Part shown: piece by piece, positions 19,517 through 28,376 of the stretch
Layout: the number at the start of each line of letters is the position of its first letter
Position numbering within the stretch: position 1 is the stretch's first letter
From: Chryseobacterium sp. OV279
GTDB lineage: Bacteria; Bacteroidota; Bacteroidia; Flavobacteriales; Weeksellaceae
Direction: 5' to 3'
Assembly: GCF_900128945.1 (NCBI RefSeq)
Contig: NZ_FQUD01000002.1
Location: 459,776 to 523,775, forward strand
DNA length: 64,000 nucleotides
Notes under the pieces: generated by a model
Seen by the model: the letters and a program-made list of their open reading frames with translations, nothing else
Databases searched by the model: none
Told to the model about the DNA's origin: nothing
Program-made: the position numbers and the translations under genes

Positions 19517-20158
19517 ATGAAAATTTATGTAGTAAGCGGTCTCGGAGCAGACTTTAAGGTGCTGGAAAGACTGGAATTCCCCGAGAACTGTGAATTGATT
19601 TTTATAGACTGGCTTATCCCCGAGAAAAATGAGCCCTTTCATTCCTATGTTGAAAGAATGGCGGAAAAAGTAGACGTTTCCGAGCCTTTCAGTCTGTTAG
19701 GATATTCTTTTGGTGGGATTATGGTACAGGAGATCAATAAACTGAAGCCTGCCCAAAAGGTCGTCATTATGGGCAGCATCAAATCAGATAAGGAGAAATC
19801 TAAATTTATAAAGACCGGTGAGATCACGAAAATTCCCAGAATATTTCCTGTAGGTATGTTCAATGATAAAGCGGCGAATGTGTATTCTGTGGTCAGAAAA
19901 CTCTTCGATCCAAAAAATCCAAAAATCCTTCAGTACTTCAGAGTAAGAGATCCATACTATCTGAAATGGTCAGTAGAAAAGGTTTCAGAGTGGAAATTTG
20001 AAGAAATTCCGGAAGTGATTCAGATATTGGGTGACAAGGATATCGTTTTCCCAATCAAATATTCAAAACCGGACTATGTGATTAAAGGGGGTACCCATCT
20101 TTTTCCGGCTACAAAATCCAAAGAAGTATCCAAAATATTGAAAGAGGTGTTTATTTAA
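19517..20158 (+). CDS. alpha/beta hydrolase
   Basis: A 213-residue small alpha/beta-hydrolase-fold protein. The nucleophile elbow is GYSFGG (residues 61-66, serine 63) after FSLL. An aspartate in VIQILGDKDIVFP and a histidine in KGGTHLFP near the C-terminus complete a likely triad. There is no signal peptide, so it is cytoplasmic. No substrate can be named. It stands alone between two intergenic spaces. Confidence 0.8.
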   Translation: MKIYVVSGLGADFKVLERLEFPENCELIFIDWLIPEKNEPFHSYVERMAEKVDVSEPFSLLGYSFGGIMVQEINKLKPAQKVVIMGSIKSDKEKSKFIKTGEITKIPRIFPVGMFNDKAANVYSVVRKLFDPKNPKILQYFRVRDPYYLKWSVEKVSEWKFEEIPEVIQILGDKDIVFPIKYSKPDYVIKGGTHLFPATKSKEVSKILKEVFI

Positions 20159-20261
20159 TTATATAAATTTTGATTTAGTGTTTTTTTTAGGGGTTAAATT
20201 ATAAAATCATATGTTTTTATAAAATTTATGTTTAATTTTGATAGGGTTAAACATAAACTGT

Positions 20262-21605
20262 ATGAAAATTGGTTTAAAATGGATCGTTTCATTCTCGGTC
20301 ATTACCCTTGTGGCATTCGGAGGACTTTTTTGGAGCCCGATCGTTGATTTTCCCAACACCGGAGAGTTTCTTGGCGAAGATAAAATCGTTGGAGCTGATG
20401 TAGCATGGATACTGGCAGCAGCAGGTCTCGTATTGCTGATGACCCCCGGGCTGTCGTTCTTTTACGGAGGAATGGTTGGCCGAAAAAATGTAATCTCTAC
20501 GATGCTGCAGAGTTTTATTGCGCTCGGAGTTATTTCTATTTTATGGGTGGTTGTCGGATTTTCGTTGTCGTTTGGGGATTCTTTAGGATTTGAGATCAAT
20601 GGAGTGCACTACGGGATCATCGGAAATCCGTTGAGCTATCCGTTTTTCAGCCGTGTAGGGGTGTTGCCTCATAAAATGATGGCTTCTACTATTCCTTTTG
20701 TGCTTTTTGCCCTTTTTCAGATGAAGTTTGCGGTGATCACACCTGCGCTTATTACCGGTTCTTTTGCCGAACGGGTTCGCTTCATCTCTTACCTTCTGTT
20801 TATGGTGCTTTTCAGCATTTTCATCTATACACCGCTCTGTCATATGGTATGGCATCCGGACGGACTTTTAAATAAATATTTCGGTGTAAAAGACTTTGCA
20901 GGCGGAACTGTTGTTCATATGAGTGCCGGGTTTGCTGCTTTGGCGGGAGCTCTGGTTCTTGGAAACAGGAAAAATCCTCATCATGAGCCTTCCAATATTC
21001 CTTATGTTCTCTTGGGAACCGGAATGTTATGGTTCGGTTGGTTTGGGTTCAATGCCGGATCTGCTTTAAGTGCTAATGCTTCTGCAGCCATGGCTTTCGG
21101 AACCACTACGATTGCTTCTGCCTCTGCCATGATGACCTGGATTTTTTTCGACAGGATCAATGGTAGAAGTGTTTCTGCATTGGGTGCGTGTATCGGAGCT
21201 GTTGTCGGTTTGGTCGCTATTACACCCGGTTGTGGTTTTGTGAGTATTCCGGAAAGTCTTTTTATAGGATTTGCCGCTGCTATTGTTTCCAATCTGATGA
21301 TGAACTGGAAAGCTCTGAAGAAAATAGATGATACCCTTGACGTTTTTGCCTGCCATGGAGTAGGAGGGATCATGGGAATGGTTCTGACCGCTATTTTTGC
21401 TCATGGTGAAAATGCCAGCCTGCTTCATGGAGGAATCGGTGTTTTTGGTCATCATATGGCGGCTTTGGCTCTTGTTTCGGCTTTTACCTTCTTTGGTTCG
21501 CTGCTTTTATATAAAATTACAGATTCCATCATTACATTGAGGGTTTCCGAAGAATCTGAAGAGATGGGACTCGATCTTTCCCAGCATCAGGAGAGTTTCA
21601 AGTGA
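20262..21605 (+). CDS. amt: ammonium transporter, Amt family
   Basis: A 447-residue Amt/MEP/Rh-family channel of the inner membrane with about 11 membrane helices and a cleavable-looking N-terminal hydrophobic segment (KWIVSFSVITLVAFGG). Signatures: LLMTPGLSFFYGGMVGRKNVIS, FAGGTVVHMSAGFAALAGAL (with the first conserved histidine), GFNAGSA, and DVFACHGVGGIMG with the paired histidine. No glnB/glnK PII gene is adjacent, which is less common. ATG 20262 is preferred to the in-frame TTG at 20238. Confidence 0.95.
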   Translation: MKIGLKWIVSFSVITLVAFGGLFWSPIVDFPNTGEFLGEDKIVGADVAWILAAAGLVLLMTPGLSFFYGGMVGRKNVISTMLQSFIALGVISILWVVVGFSLSFGDSLGFEINGVHYGIIGNPLSYPFFSRVGVLPHKMMASTIPFVLFALFQMKFAVITPALITGSFAERVRFISYLLFMVLFSIFIYTPLCHMVWHPDGLLNKYFGVKDFAGGTVVHMSAGFAALAGALVLGNRKNPHHEPSNIPYVLLGTGMLWFGWFGFNAGSALSANASAAMAFGTTTIASASAMMTWIFFDRINGRSVSALGACIGAVVGLVAITPGCGFVSIPESLFIGFAAAIVSNLMMNWKALKKIDDTLDVFACHGVGGIMGMVLTAIFAHGENASLLHGGIGVFGHHMAALALVSAFTFFGSLLLYKITDSIITLRVSEESEEMGLDLSQHQESFK

Positions 21606-21691
21606 TGGTTTCTACAAGAAAATCAGGGCACAGTTGTATGCTCGGAATACCCTGATTGAAATACTGAAATTAAAGGAATGTTTTCCCGATC

Positions 21692-22315
21692 TTATTCAAT
21701 AGACTGGATGGCACTGAAGATGTTATTTTTTGAATTTTCAAACACTTCACCTCCAAATTCTTCATTGTCTAATGAGAAAATACGAATGTCTTTAACCCCC
21801 ATAATTCCGAAAATATGTTTTAAATAGGGAGTTTGAAAGTTGATATGTCCGTTCTTTTCATTTTCTCCGTATCCGGTATCACCTCGGGCAGATAATATAA
21901 ATGCTTTTTTATTTTCGAGTAAACCAACGTAGTCTCCATCTGGAACTCCTGACCTGAATTTCCAGGTTTCATTGATCCGCATTATCTGGTCTATATAAGC
22001 TTTTAGACCACTTGGAATAGTCCAGTTGTACATGGGAGTTCCAATGACATAGATATCATGTTCTTTGAGTTCCTGTACCAGTTCATTACTGATCTGTAAT
22101 GCCTTATGGTTTTCTTCTGTTCTGTCAGACGGCTTTTTGAAAGCTCCTGCAATCCAGGCCTCGTTAATGTTGGGAATACTGTCAATACCCGTTTCCCGGT
22201 ACGTAAATACATCCAGGGGATATTTGGTTTTCCAGTTTTCGACAAAGAGCTGGGTGAGTTTTCGGCTGTAAGATCTTACATTTCTTACACTGGCGTTGAT
22301 AATCAATACTTTCAT
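21692..22315 (-). CDS. FMN-dependent NADH-azoreductase-type oxidoreductase
   Basis: A 207-residue flavodoxin-like oxidoreductase of the AzoR group. The start KVLIINASVRNVRSYSRKL is the FMN phosphate-binding strand-loop. VIGTPMYNWTIPSGLKAYID and AFILSARGDTGYG are the conserved flavin-ring contacts. Such enzymes reduce quinones and azo compounds with NAD(P)H and often protect against electrophiles. The Crp-type regulator gene lies 60 bases upstream on the same strand, so control by it is plausible. Confidence 0.85.
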   Translation of the reverse strand: MKVLIINASVRNVRSYSRKLTQLFVENWKTKYPLDVFTYRETGIDSIPNINEAWIAGAFKKPSDRTEENHKALQISNELVQELKEHDIYVIGTPMYNWTIPSGLKAYIDQIMRINETWKFRSGVPDGDYVGLLENKKAFILSARGDTGYGENEKNGHINFQTPYLKHIFGIMGVKDIRIFSLDNEEFGGEVFENSKNNIFSAIQSIE

Positions 22316-22375
22316 TGTTATAAATTGTATAACAGCAAAATTCCTGATTATTCATTCCTTAAAAATTGATCTAGT

Positions 22376-22954
22376 TCAAGAGGATTTATTTTTTTTCCGT
22401 ATTCGGCTTATAAATTCGGCGGACACGCCTAAATAGGACGCAATTAAATATTGAGGAACCTTGGAGACAATATCCGGATAGGTATCGAGGAAATCATAAT
22501 ACTTCTGCTCAGCTTTGTACATATTGTTGAATACGATTCTCTTCTCAAGAGTTCCCAGATAGCTTTCTAAAATAATCCTGAAATATCTTTCCAGGGAAGG
22601 AATTTCCTGCAGCATTTTTTGAAAAGACTGATGGCTGATCTGCAAAAGGCTTGTTTTTTCTACAGCCTGAATATTGTAAATAGAAGCTTTTTGTTTAGAA
22701 AAGCTGGAGATATCCGTCGCCCACCAATGGTCAATAGCTAAAAAAAGGATCTCCTCATTTCCGTTTTCAGAATTGATACAGAAGGCTTTTAAAACACCTG
22801 AAACAATATAGCTGTCATGCCGGCAAATTTCTCCGTTTCTTAAAAGATATTCACCTTTTTCCAATGTTTTTTCTGTCCAGAAGCTTTTGAAAATGGTAAT
22901 TTCTTCCGGACTTAAGCTGACATGCTGACCAATATTTTTAATTAATGTATCCAT
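22376..22954 (-). CDS. Crp/Fnr family transcriptional regulator
   Basis: A 192-residue protein with an N-terminal cyclic-nucleotide-binding-type beta-barrel (EKGEYLLRNGEICRHDSYIVSGVLKAF) and a C-terminal helix-turn-helix (VPQYLIASYLGVSAEFISRIRKK). The barrel lacks the usual cAMP phosphate-cassette residues and there is no cysteine set for an Fe-S cluster, as in many Bacteroidota members whose ligand is unknown. It precedes the azoreductase-type gene by 60 bases on the same strand, which is therefore a candidate target. Confidence 0.88.
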   Translation of the reverse strand: MDTLIKNIGQHVSLSPEEITIFKSFWTEKTLEKGEYLLRNGEICRHDSYIVSGVLKAFCINSENGNEEILFLAIDHWWATDISSFSKQKASIYNIQAVEKTSLLQISHQSFQKMLQEIPSLERYFRIILESYLGTLEKRIVFNNMYKAEQKYYDFLDTYPDIVSKVPQYLIASYLGVSAEFISRIRKKNKSS

Positions 22955-23145
22955 TCGAAATGATTAAAAAGAGAGAGCAATTTATATAATAGGTTGAGGA
23001 GACCATACGGTACCCAGCTAATTTACAAAATACGTATTAAAGGCGTCTCATGATTTGTGAACTGTTATGAATTCTAAGATCCGGGGATGCTTTTATTGGG
23101 ATTTATCGCGTATCTTTGTGGTAAGAGGAAAATGAAGAATTATCT

Positions 23146-24564
23146 ATGGAATCAATATCGGTTTTTGAGATTATTAAAGTAGGAATAGGCCCGTCCAGTT
23201 CGCACACGATGGGACCATGGAATGCAGCTTCTGCATTTATCAGAATTATAAAAAGGGAAAGATCCATTGCTGAAGTGAAGGAAGTTTTCCTTGAGTTTTT
23301 CGGTTCTTTAGCGAAAACAGGAATCGGGCACGGAACGGATATTGCCGGAATGCTTGGATTAAATGGGGAAGATTTTACAACCATCAATACATCAAAAATT
23401 GATGAAAAAATAGAGAAGATCAAAAAAGACCAGATCATCCATCTGGGTGGAGAAAAAGAAATTCCTTTTATCTACGGCTATCACCTGGTTTTAAATATGC
23501 AAAAGTCGCTTGATTTTCATCCGAACGGGATGATTTTCAAAGCTGTTTTTGAAGACGGAACCGAACTGGTTCAGGATTTCTATTCTGTAGGCGGTGGTTT
23601 TATTGCAAGCCAGGAAAAAAACTCCATAGAAAAACATTGCGTCCGAACACTGTATCCTTGTCATCACGGTTCAGATATTGTAAAGTACTGTGATAAACTG
23701 GGATTGAAAAAGTTTTCAGATCTGATCATGATCAATGAAGAAAGCTGGAGAACCCCGGAAGAAACCAGACTGCAGGCGCTGAATATCTGGAAGAATATAA
23801 AAGAATGCATCTACAAAGGCGTTAATAAAGAAGGCATCCTTCCCGGAGGCCTGAACGTGACCAGAAGAGCGGCAGGAATCAACAGAAAACTTTTAGGAGA
23901 CAAAGTCTATAAAAATATCGACGAGTGGTTCCAACAGGTCGTTGACGCAGAAGAAAACTTCACCAATATCAATAAATGGATTGCATGTTTTGCACTGGCA
24001 GTGAATGAAGAAAACGCAAGTTTCGGAAGAATCATCACGGCACCTACCAATGGAGCCAGCGGTGTTATTCCGGCGGTTTTAATGTATTCGCAGGCATTTA
24101 CAGAGTGTACCAGCGAAGATGACATTGTAAGATTTTTACTTGTTGCCGGAGAGATCGGGACATTATTCAAGAAAAATGCTACCATTTCTGCGGCAATGGG
24201 CGGATGTCAGGCAGAGATCGGAGTTTCATCAGCGATGGCGGCGGCAGGATTGACGGAAATCTTAGGCGGAAGCATTGGACAGGTCATGATGGCAGCAGAA
24301 ATTGCCATGGAACATCACCTTGGACTGACCTGTGATCCTATCAAAGGTCTTGTACAAATCCCATGTATTGAAAGAAATACAATGGGCGCAATGAAAGCCA
24401 TCACAGCCGCAAATATTGCTCTGGAAAGTGACCCTACGAAAGCAAAAGTAACCCTGGATGAAGTAATTCAAACCATGTGGGAAACGGCTTTATCGATGAG
24501 TGACCGTTTCAAGGAAACCTCAGAGGGTGGGCTTGCCATTGCAGTCAATGTTCCTGAATGTTAA
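23146..24564 (+). CDS. sdaA: L-serine ammonia-lyase (single chain)
   Basis: A 472-residue iron-sulfur L-serine dehydratase that converts L-serine to pyruvate and ammonia. The N-terminal domain begins with VGIGPSSSHTMGPWNAA. The C-terminal catalytic domain has ITAPTNGASGVIPAVL, MGGCQAEIGVSSAMAAAG and CDPIKGLVQIPCIERN; the three cysteines in these motifs are the cluster ligands. A -7 box TATCTTTG lies about 30 bases before the ATG. The length is that of the fused alpha-beta form. It is monocistronic, with a clear terminator. Confidence 0.95.
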   Translation: MESISVFEIIKVGIGPSSSHTMGPWNAASAFIRIIKRERSIAEVKEVFLEFFGSLAKTGIGHGTDIAGMLGLNGEDFTTINTSKIDEKIEKIKKDQIIHLGGEKEIPFIYGYHLVLNMQKSLDFHPNGMIFKAVFEDGTELVQDFYSVGGGFIASQEKNSIEKHCVRTLYPCHHGSDIVKYCDKLGLKKFSDLIMINEESWRTPEETRLQALNIWKNIKECIYKGVNKEGILPGGLNVTRRAAGINRKLLGDKVYKNIDEWFQQVVDAEENFTNINKWIACFALAVNEENASFGRIITAPTNGASGVIPAVLMYSQAFTECTSEDDIVRFLLVAGEIGTLFKKNATISAAMGGCQAEIGVSSAMAAAGLTEILGGSIGQVMMAAEIAMEHHLGLTCDPIKGLVQIPCIERNTMGAMKAITAANIALESDPTKAKVTLDEVIQTMWETALSMSDRFKETSEGGLAIAVNVPEC

Positions 24565-24590
24565 AAGAAAACAATACTGTTTTATATATA

Positions 24591-24625
24591 AAATCCTTAG
24601 ATGATGAGTCTAAGGATTTTTTTTA
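24591..24625 (+). terminator. terminator after sdaA
   Basis: AAATCCTTAGA (24591-24601) and TCTAAGGATTT (24609-24619), 7-base loop, followed by T-rich DNA. Confidence 0.85.
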
Positions 24626-24660
24626 TGGCAAAATTTAAAACTTAATGATAAAAATTCAGA

Positions 24661-26292
24661 CTACTTTTTATTCAACAAATAAGTCTTCCCATTCTGAATC
24701 AGTTGCATCTGCTTACTTTCCGGGATAAAGAGAATGACAATGTCGGCCTGTTCAAACCTGTATTTATTTTTTTCAATGTTTTCCAGTGGAAATTCAGGTT
24801 GTCCTGTTCCCTGTGCATACAAGATTCCGTCTTTGGAAAATACAGTCAACGGAATCGGGATTTCTTCTGTTTGATATTCTCCGGCATATTTTTCCAGTTC
24901 AACATCTGATTTTGTATCAAATGACGGATATTGATAGTCTCTTCCATACAATTGATTTAAAATGCCAACATATAAATCGTTGTGGGCTAAATTTTCTCCA
25001 TTAACAGTTACTGCAAAAGAAAGTTTGTCCGTTGGCTCATAAGTTAATATTGAATGGGAACCGGCCGTGTCGCCACCATGTCCGTAGGCAATGATATTGT
25101 AGAACGGTACTTTCATGATTCCTGTTCCGAAAAATTGTTCTTCTTTATTGGAAATCATCATGTCAAGCGTTTCTTTCTTAATGAATTTACCATTGAATAA
25201 TGCATCCATGAAGGTATTCATATCCTCAGTAGTAGAGGTGATATCTCCTAAGCCAATGCAGTTGTGGAAATCGAAATCCGCCACTTCTTTCCAGCTTCCA
25301 TCTGTAAATTTGTAGGATTTAAAGATGTTTTTAGGATTGTCCAACACAGAGAACGTATGCTTCATTCCTGCTTTTTCAAGAATATTTTCTTTCAGGATGA
25401 CATTGTAAGGTTTCCCGGACAGCTTTTCCAGTATTCTGCTTAAAAGAAAATACGCTGAATTGGAATATTTGGTTTTCTTTCCCGGTTCAAAATTTACGCC
25501 CAGTTTTTTAATTTCTGCAATAATTGCTTTATCTCCAACTGCTTTTCCGAAAAGCCAGTTATCCTCTGGTTCACCTACATAATCACCAAGTCCGCTGGTG
25601 TGGTTCAGCATCTGCTGTATGGTGATTTTTTGAGCGTTGGGAATTTCAGGATAGTATTTTGACAGCTTGTCATTCAGTTTAAGTTTTCCGTTTTCAACCA
25701 ATTGCATCAGCATTACGGCTGTAATCATCTTACTGATAGAGCCGATCTGATATTGGGTGTCTTTATCGAAAGTCACGTTTTTTAACTGCGACTGTCCAAA
25801 ATCTTTGTGGTATTCCTGAACACCATTTCTGAAAATAGAAACACTCCCGATTCCCTGATTTTTTGATGAAATATAATTCAGGAAATCATCAATTTTTTCT
25901 TTATTAATGGCTTTTCCGTTGAGATACTGAGCTTCAGTATTTTTAGAAACCGGTAGATTTCTGAACAGGTTTAAAGGAAGTATTTTTCCATTCTGATTCA
26001 GATTTCCTTCAAAATGATCCTCTTTGAAAATACCTTTATAGCTGGCATTGATTTTTTTAATGTCAAAACTAAGCTCATTATTACTGAAAGCCGTTTTGTC
26101 TACAGGAATGTCATCTTTGCTTTGCTTGGGACTGTTGAGCAGGGAAGTATAACCTTCCGGTCCTTTTTTAATTTTCAATACAACAGGAAGTTTCATCGTC
26201 TGGATATCCACTTCACCGTTCCAGGTTCCTTCGATTTGGGCGTGACAAATATGTGCCAGGAAGACCAGCACAAGTAAGAATTTGATTTTCAT
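24661..26292 (-). CDS. secreted serine hydrolase (beta-lactamase / class C PBP fold)
   Basis: A 543-residue protein with signal peptide MKIKFLLVLVFLAHICHAQ. Residues 20-110 form a small beta-rich domain (IEGTWNGEVDIQTMKLPVVL). The serine-hydrolase domain follows: SISK (185-188, nucleophile serine 185 and lysine 188), YSN (276-278) and HGGD (405-408) in place of the KTG triad. A C-terminal lipocalin-like domain (EYQTEEIPIPLTVFSKDG) ends the protein. Such enzymes may be esterases, peptidases or beta-lactamase relatives. It is the last gene of a three-gene operon after a DUF2089 regulator and a membrane protein. Confidence 0.88.
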   Translation of the reverse strand: MKIKFLLVLVFLAHICHAQIEGTWNGEVDIQTMKLPVVLKIKKGPEGYTSLLNSPKQSKDDIPVDKTAFSNNELSFDIKKINASYKGIFKEDHFEGNLNQNGKILPLNLFRNLPVSKNTEAQYLNGKAINKEKIDDFLNYISSKNQGIGSVSIFRNGVQEYHKDFGQSQLKNVTFDKDTQYQIGSISKMITAVMLMQLVENGKLKLNDKLSKYYPEIPNAQKITIQQMLNHTSGLGDYVGEPEDNWLFGKAVGDKAIIAEIKKLGVNFEPGKKTKYSNSAYFLLSRILEKLSGKPYNVILKENILEKAGMKHTFSVLDNPKNIFKSYKFTDGSWKEVADFDFHNCIGLGDITSTTEDMNTFMDALFNGKFIKKETLDMMISNKEEQFFGTGIMKVPFYNIIAYGHGGDTAGSHSILTYEPTDKLSFAVTVNGENLAHNDLYVGILNQLYGRDYQYPSFDTKSDVELEKYAGEYQTEEIPIPLTVFSKDGILYAQGTGQPEFPLENIEKNKYRFEQADIVILFIPESKQMQLIQNGKTYLLNKK

Positions 26293-26297
26293 GATAT

Positions 26298-26879
26298 TTA
26301 GAAGTATTTAGATAGTAGAATCTGACATACCAAAGTCATGATCAGGGATACCGCTGCAAAAAGAACGATATGCTGCCATTTTTTGATATTGGTGGCCGTC
26401 TTAAAGCCATTATAATAAAGGGTTATGCTATAGATTAAAATAATAATGGCAAACGATGCCATACTTAGTGTCACGGCAATGTCTAAAATGGGTAACGGAT
26501 CAGAAGGATGGGTCTGATGAGCGATCACTTTTTTCTGAGATTCTTTTACGAATGATAACCTGTCTGTTGCCTGCAGGAGAACCAGTAAAAGCTGTGAAAT
26601 TAATACGGTGTTAACGATATCAATGAACCTCGTTTTGCTGTTTAAAATCTTCCCTAAAATGAAAAGAACCACTATGGCAAATACAAAACTGATTAAGGTG
26701 GGAACAGCTACAGCCTGAACGGTTACCTTATCCAAACTATTAATCCTATAAATGCTGCTAAAATAAGTACCTGTCCAGTATCCCGTCAAAATAGCCAACG
26801 CTGTTGCCAGTATCCCAATACCGAGCAGCACTTTATCATCAAATCTTTCAAAAGGATTAAAAATTGTTTTCCAGTTCAT
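26298..26879 (-). CDS. YIP1-like membrane protein
   Basis: A 193-residue integral membrane protein with about five hydrophobic helices (VLLGIGILATALAILTGYW, LISFVFAIVVLFILG, FIDIVNTVLISQLLLVLL, ASFAIIILIYSITLYY, IVLFAAVSLIMTLVCQILL). The N-terminal NPFERFDDK is typical of small Bacteroidota Yip1-domain-like proteins. The function is unknown. It is 10 bases after the DUF2089 gene and 5 bases before the serine hydrolase gene, so it is certainly in their operon. Confidence 0.75.
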   Translation of the reverse strand: MNWKTIFNPFERFDDKVLLGIGILATALAILTGYWTGTYFSSIYRINSLDKVTVQAVAVPTLISFVFAIVVLFILGKILNSKTRFIDIVNTVLISQLLLVLLQATDRLSFVKESQKKVIAHQTHPSDPLPILDIAVTLSMASFAIIILIYSITLYYNGFKTATNIKKWQHIVLFAAVSLIMTLVCQILLSKYF

Positions 26880-26889
26880 CGTACTGAGT

Positions 26890-27162
26890 TTACAGGTTAG
26901 TTTTTATTTGTCCGACTTTAGTGATCAGATCATCCATTTTGTTTCTCATGGTCGGGTAGGAAAGGCCCGCTTGTTTCGCCATTTCCTTAATGCTTCCGCT
27001 GGAGAGGAAAAAATTAAGAACAAATTCCTGCTCTTCACGGTTCAGTTTAAGCAGAACGGGAAGTTCGTAATCGCCACTTACCTCCGTTTTACAGTTCGGG
27101 CATTTCATCTGACTTACATTTAAAGTATTGTCACAACTTGGACAGACGGTTGGGAGTTTCAT
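26890..27162 (-). CDS. DUF2089 family zinc-ribbon regulator
   Basis: A 90-residue protein. The N-terminus is a zinc ribbon (CPSCDNTLNVSQMKCPNC, two CxxC pairs). The remainder is a helix-turn-helix (LNREEQEFVLNFFLSSGSIKEMAKQAGLSYPTMRNKMDD), as in DUF2089 proteins. It probably regulates its own operon, which continues with a membrane protein and a serine hydrolase. The effector is not known. Confidence 0.88.
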   Translation of the reverse strand: MKLPTVCPSCDNTLNVSQMKCPNCKTEVSGDYELPVLLKLNREEQEFVLNFFLSSGSIKEMAKQAGLSYPTMRNKMDDLITKVGQIKTNL

Positions 27163-27244
27163 TAATTAATTTTTTACGAAAATACTATTTTTTTTAATAA
27201 AGTTAAAATGTTTTTTAATAAAGTTAAAAATTTGATTGAGGAAA

Positions 27245-27440
27245 GGAATGTTTAGGTAGGAGATTATAGGTGGCAGGTTGCAGGAAATAGGTGGTCAAAG
27301 TTTGAAAGTACAGTCTTTGATGTATTACTGAAAGCAAAAAAAAATAGTGGTAAAAGACACCCAACAGAAATAAAATTGTTGTAAAGTCCCGTTACCCGCG
27401 ACCTATAACTCGCGACCTACTATCTGTTACCTATAATCTG
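27245..27440. repeat. about 190-bp element, copy 1
   Basis: This copy runs from AGGTAGGAGATTATAGGTGG through GGTGGTCAAAGTTTGAAAGT and AAAATTGTTGTAAAGTCCCG to TAACTCGCGACCTACTATCT. The reverse complement of 28190-28376 has the same order of words (GGTGGTCAAAGTTTAAAAGT, AAATTGTTGTAAAGTCCTG). Both copies have loosely inverted ends (RGGTRG / CTACC). The rest of the 349-base gap, 27163-27244 and 27441-27511, holds AT-rich promoter DNA. Confidence 0.75.
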
Positions 27441-27511
27441 CTACCTGTCACCTAAAAATAAATTTGCATTTCCGATAAAAACAGATATTTTTGCCTGAAA
27501 AATTAACGATC

Positions 27512-28189
27512 ATGAAAAAATTCTTTACACTGCTGTGTATCGGGGCCTCTTTGGCTGCCTATTCTCAAATCAGTATTCCTGAAACTTCTCCGAAAGGAAC
27601 GATCACCACTCAAAATGGAATGACTATTCAGTATAAGGATCTGAAATTCAGCAAAGGAAAAGTAACCTATAAAAATGTGCAGAATGGAGCAGAGGAATTT
27701 CTCTATGAAAACTCTGTGAAAGCGGTGCAGGAAGCCAGTCCAAATGAAATGGGAAAGGTCTCGACTGAAACTCCTGTAGCAACGGTATCTGAACCGAAAC
27801 AGGAAAACCCAAAACTTACTGAAAAGTACGATATCAAAAATTATCTTCTGCAGAAGCAGGATTCAGAATATATGAAAGGAAGAACGGTTAATAACCTGGG
27901 AACCGCATTTATTGTCGGAGGAGCCGCATGTTTTGTGGTAGGCGGGGTTCTGAATCTTTCCAAGGCTAACGATACGAATGTAAGAAACGGTGAACCAAAA
28001 AATGGATCTCCTGTACCTTTGATCATCGGTCTTATCGGAATGGGAGCAGGGGTTACGCTGAAACTGGCGGGACATTCCCAAATGAAAGATGCCATTAATA
28101 ACTACAGAAATACCGCTGCATCAAGATTCACTCCAAGTTATTACGTTCTGAATAACAGTAATGGAGTGGGACTAATGATGAAGTTTTAG
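27512..28189 (+). CDS. secreted hypothetical protein between two inverted repeats
   Basis: A 225-residue protein with signal peptide MKKFFTLLCIGASLAAYSQ. The mature N-terminal half is polar (ISIPETSPKGTITTQNGMTI); the C-terminal half has two glycine-rich hydrophobic segments (GTAFIVGGAACFVVGGVLNL and PVPLIIGLIGMGAGVTLKLA), so it is probably in a membrane. I do not recognise the family. ATG 27512 is used because it starts the signal peptide; the upstream TTG at 27491 is not needed. The gene lies exactly between two inverted copies of a 190-base element. Confidence 0.75.
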   Translation: MKKFFTLLCIGASLAAYSQISIPETSPKGTITTQNGMTIQYKDLKFSKGKVTYKNVQNGAEEFLYENSVKAVQEASPNEMGKVSTETPVATVSEPKQENPKLTEKYDIKNYLLQKQDSEYMKGRTVNNLGTAFIVGGAACFVVGGVLNLSKANDTNVRNGEPKNGSPVPLIIGLIGMGAGVTLKLAGHSQMKDAINNYRNTAASRFTPSYYVLNNSNGVGLMMKF

Positions 28190-28376
28190 GGATTAGATGG
28201 TAGGGATTAGGGATTAGGTTATAGGTAGTGGGTGGCAGGACTTTACAACAATTTAATTGATATTGAGTGTTGTTGTTCACTATTTTTAAAAGTATTCTTT
28301 AATAAATTTAAAGGCTGTACTTTTAAACTTTGACCACCTATTACCTGCAACCTGCTACCTATTATCTACCATCTAA
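28190..28376. repeat. about 190-bp element, copy 2 (inverted)
   Basis: It contains GGATTAGATGGTAGGGATTA at one end and TATTATCTACCATCTAATTA at the other, giving long imperfect terminal inverted repeats. Inside are GACTTTACAACAATTTAATT and ACTTTTAAACTTTGACCACC, which match copy 1 in reverse. It fills the space between convergent genes. Confidence 0.75.
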
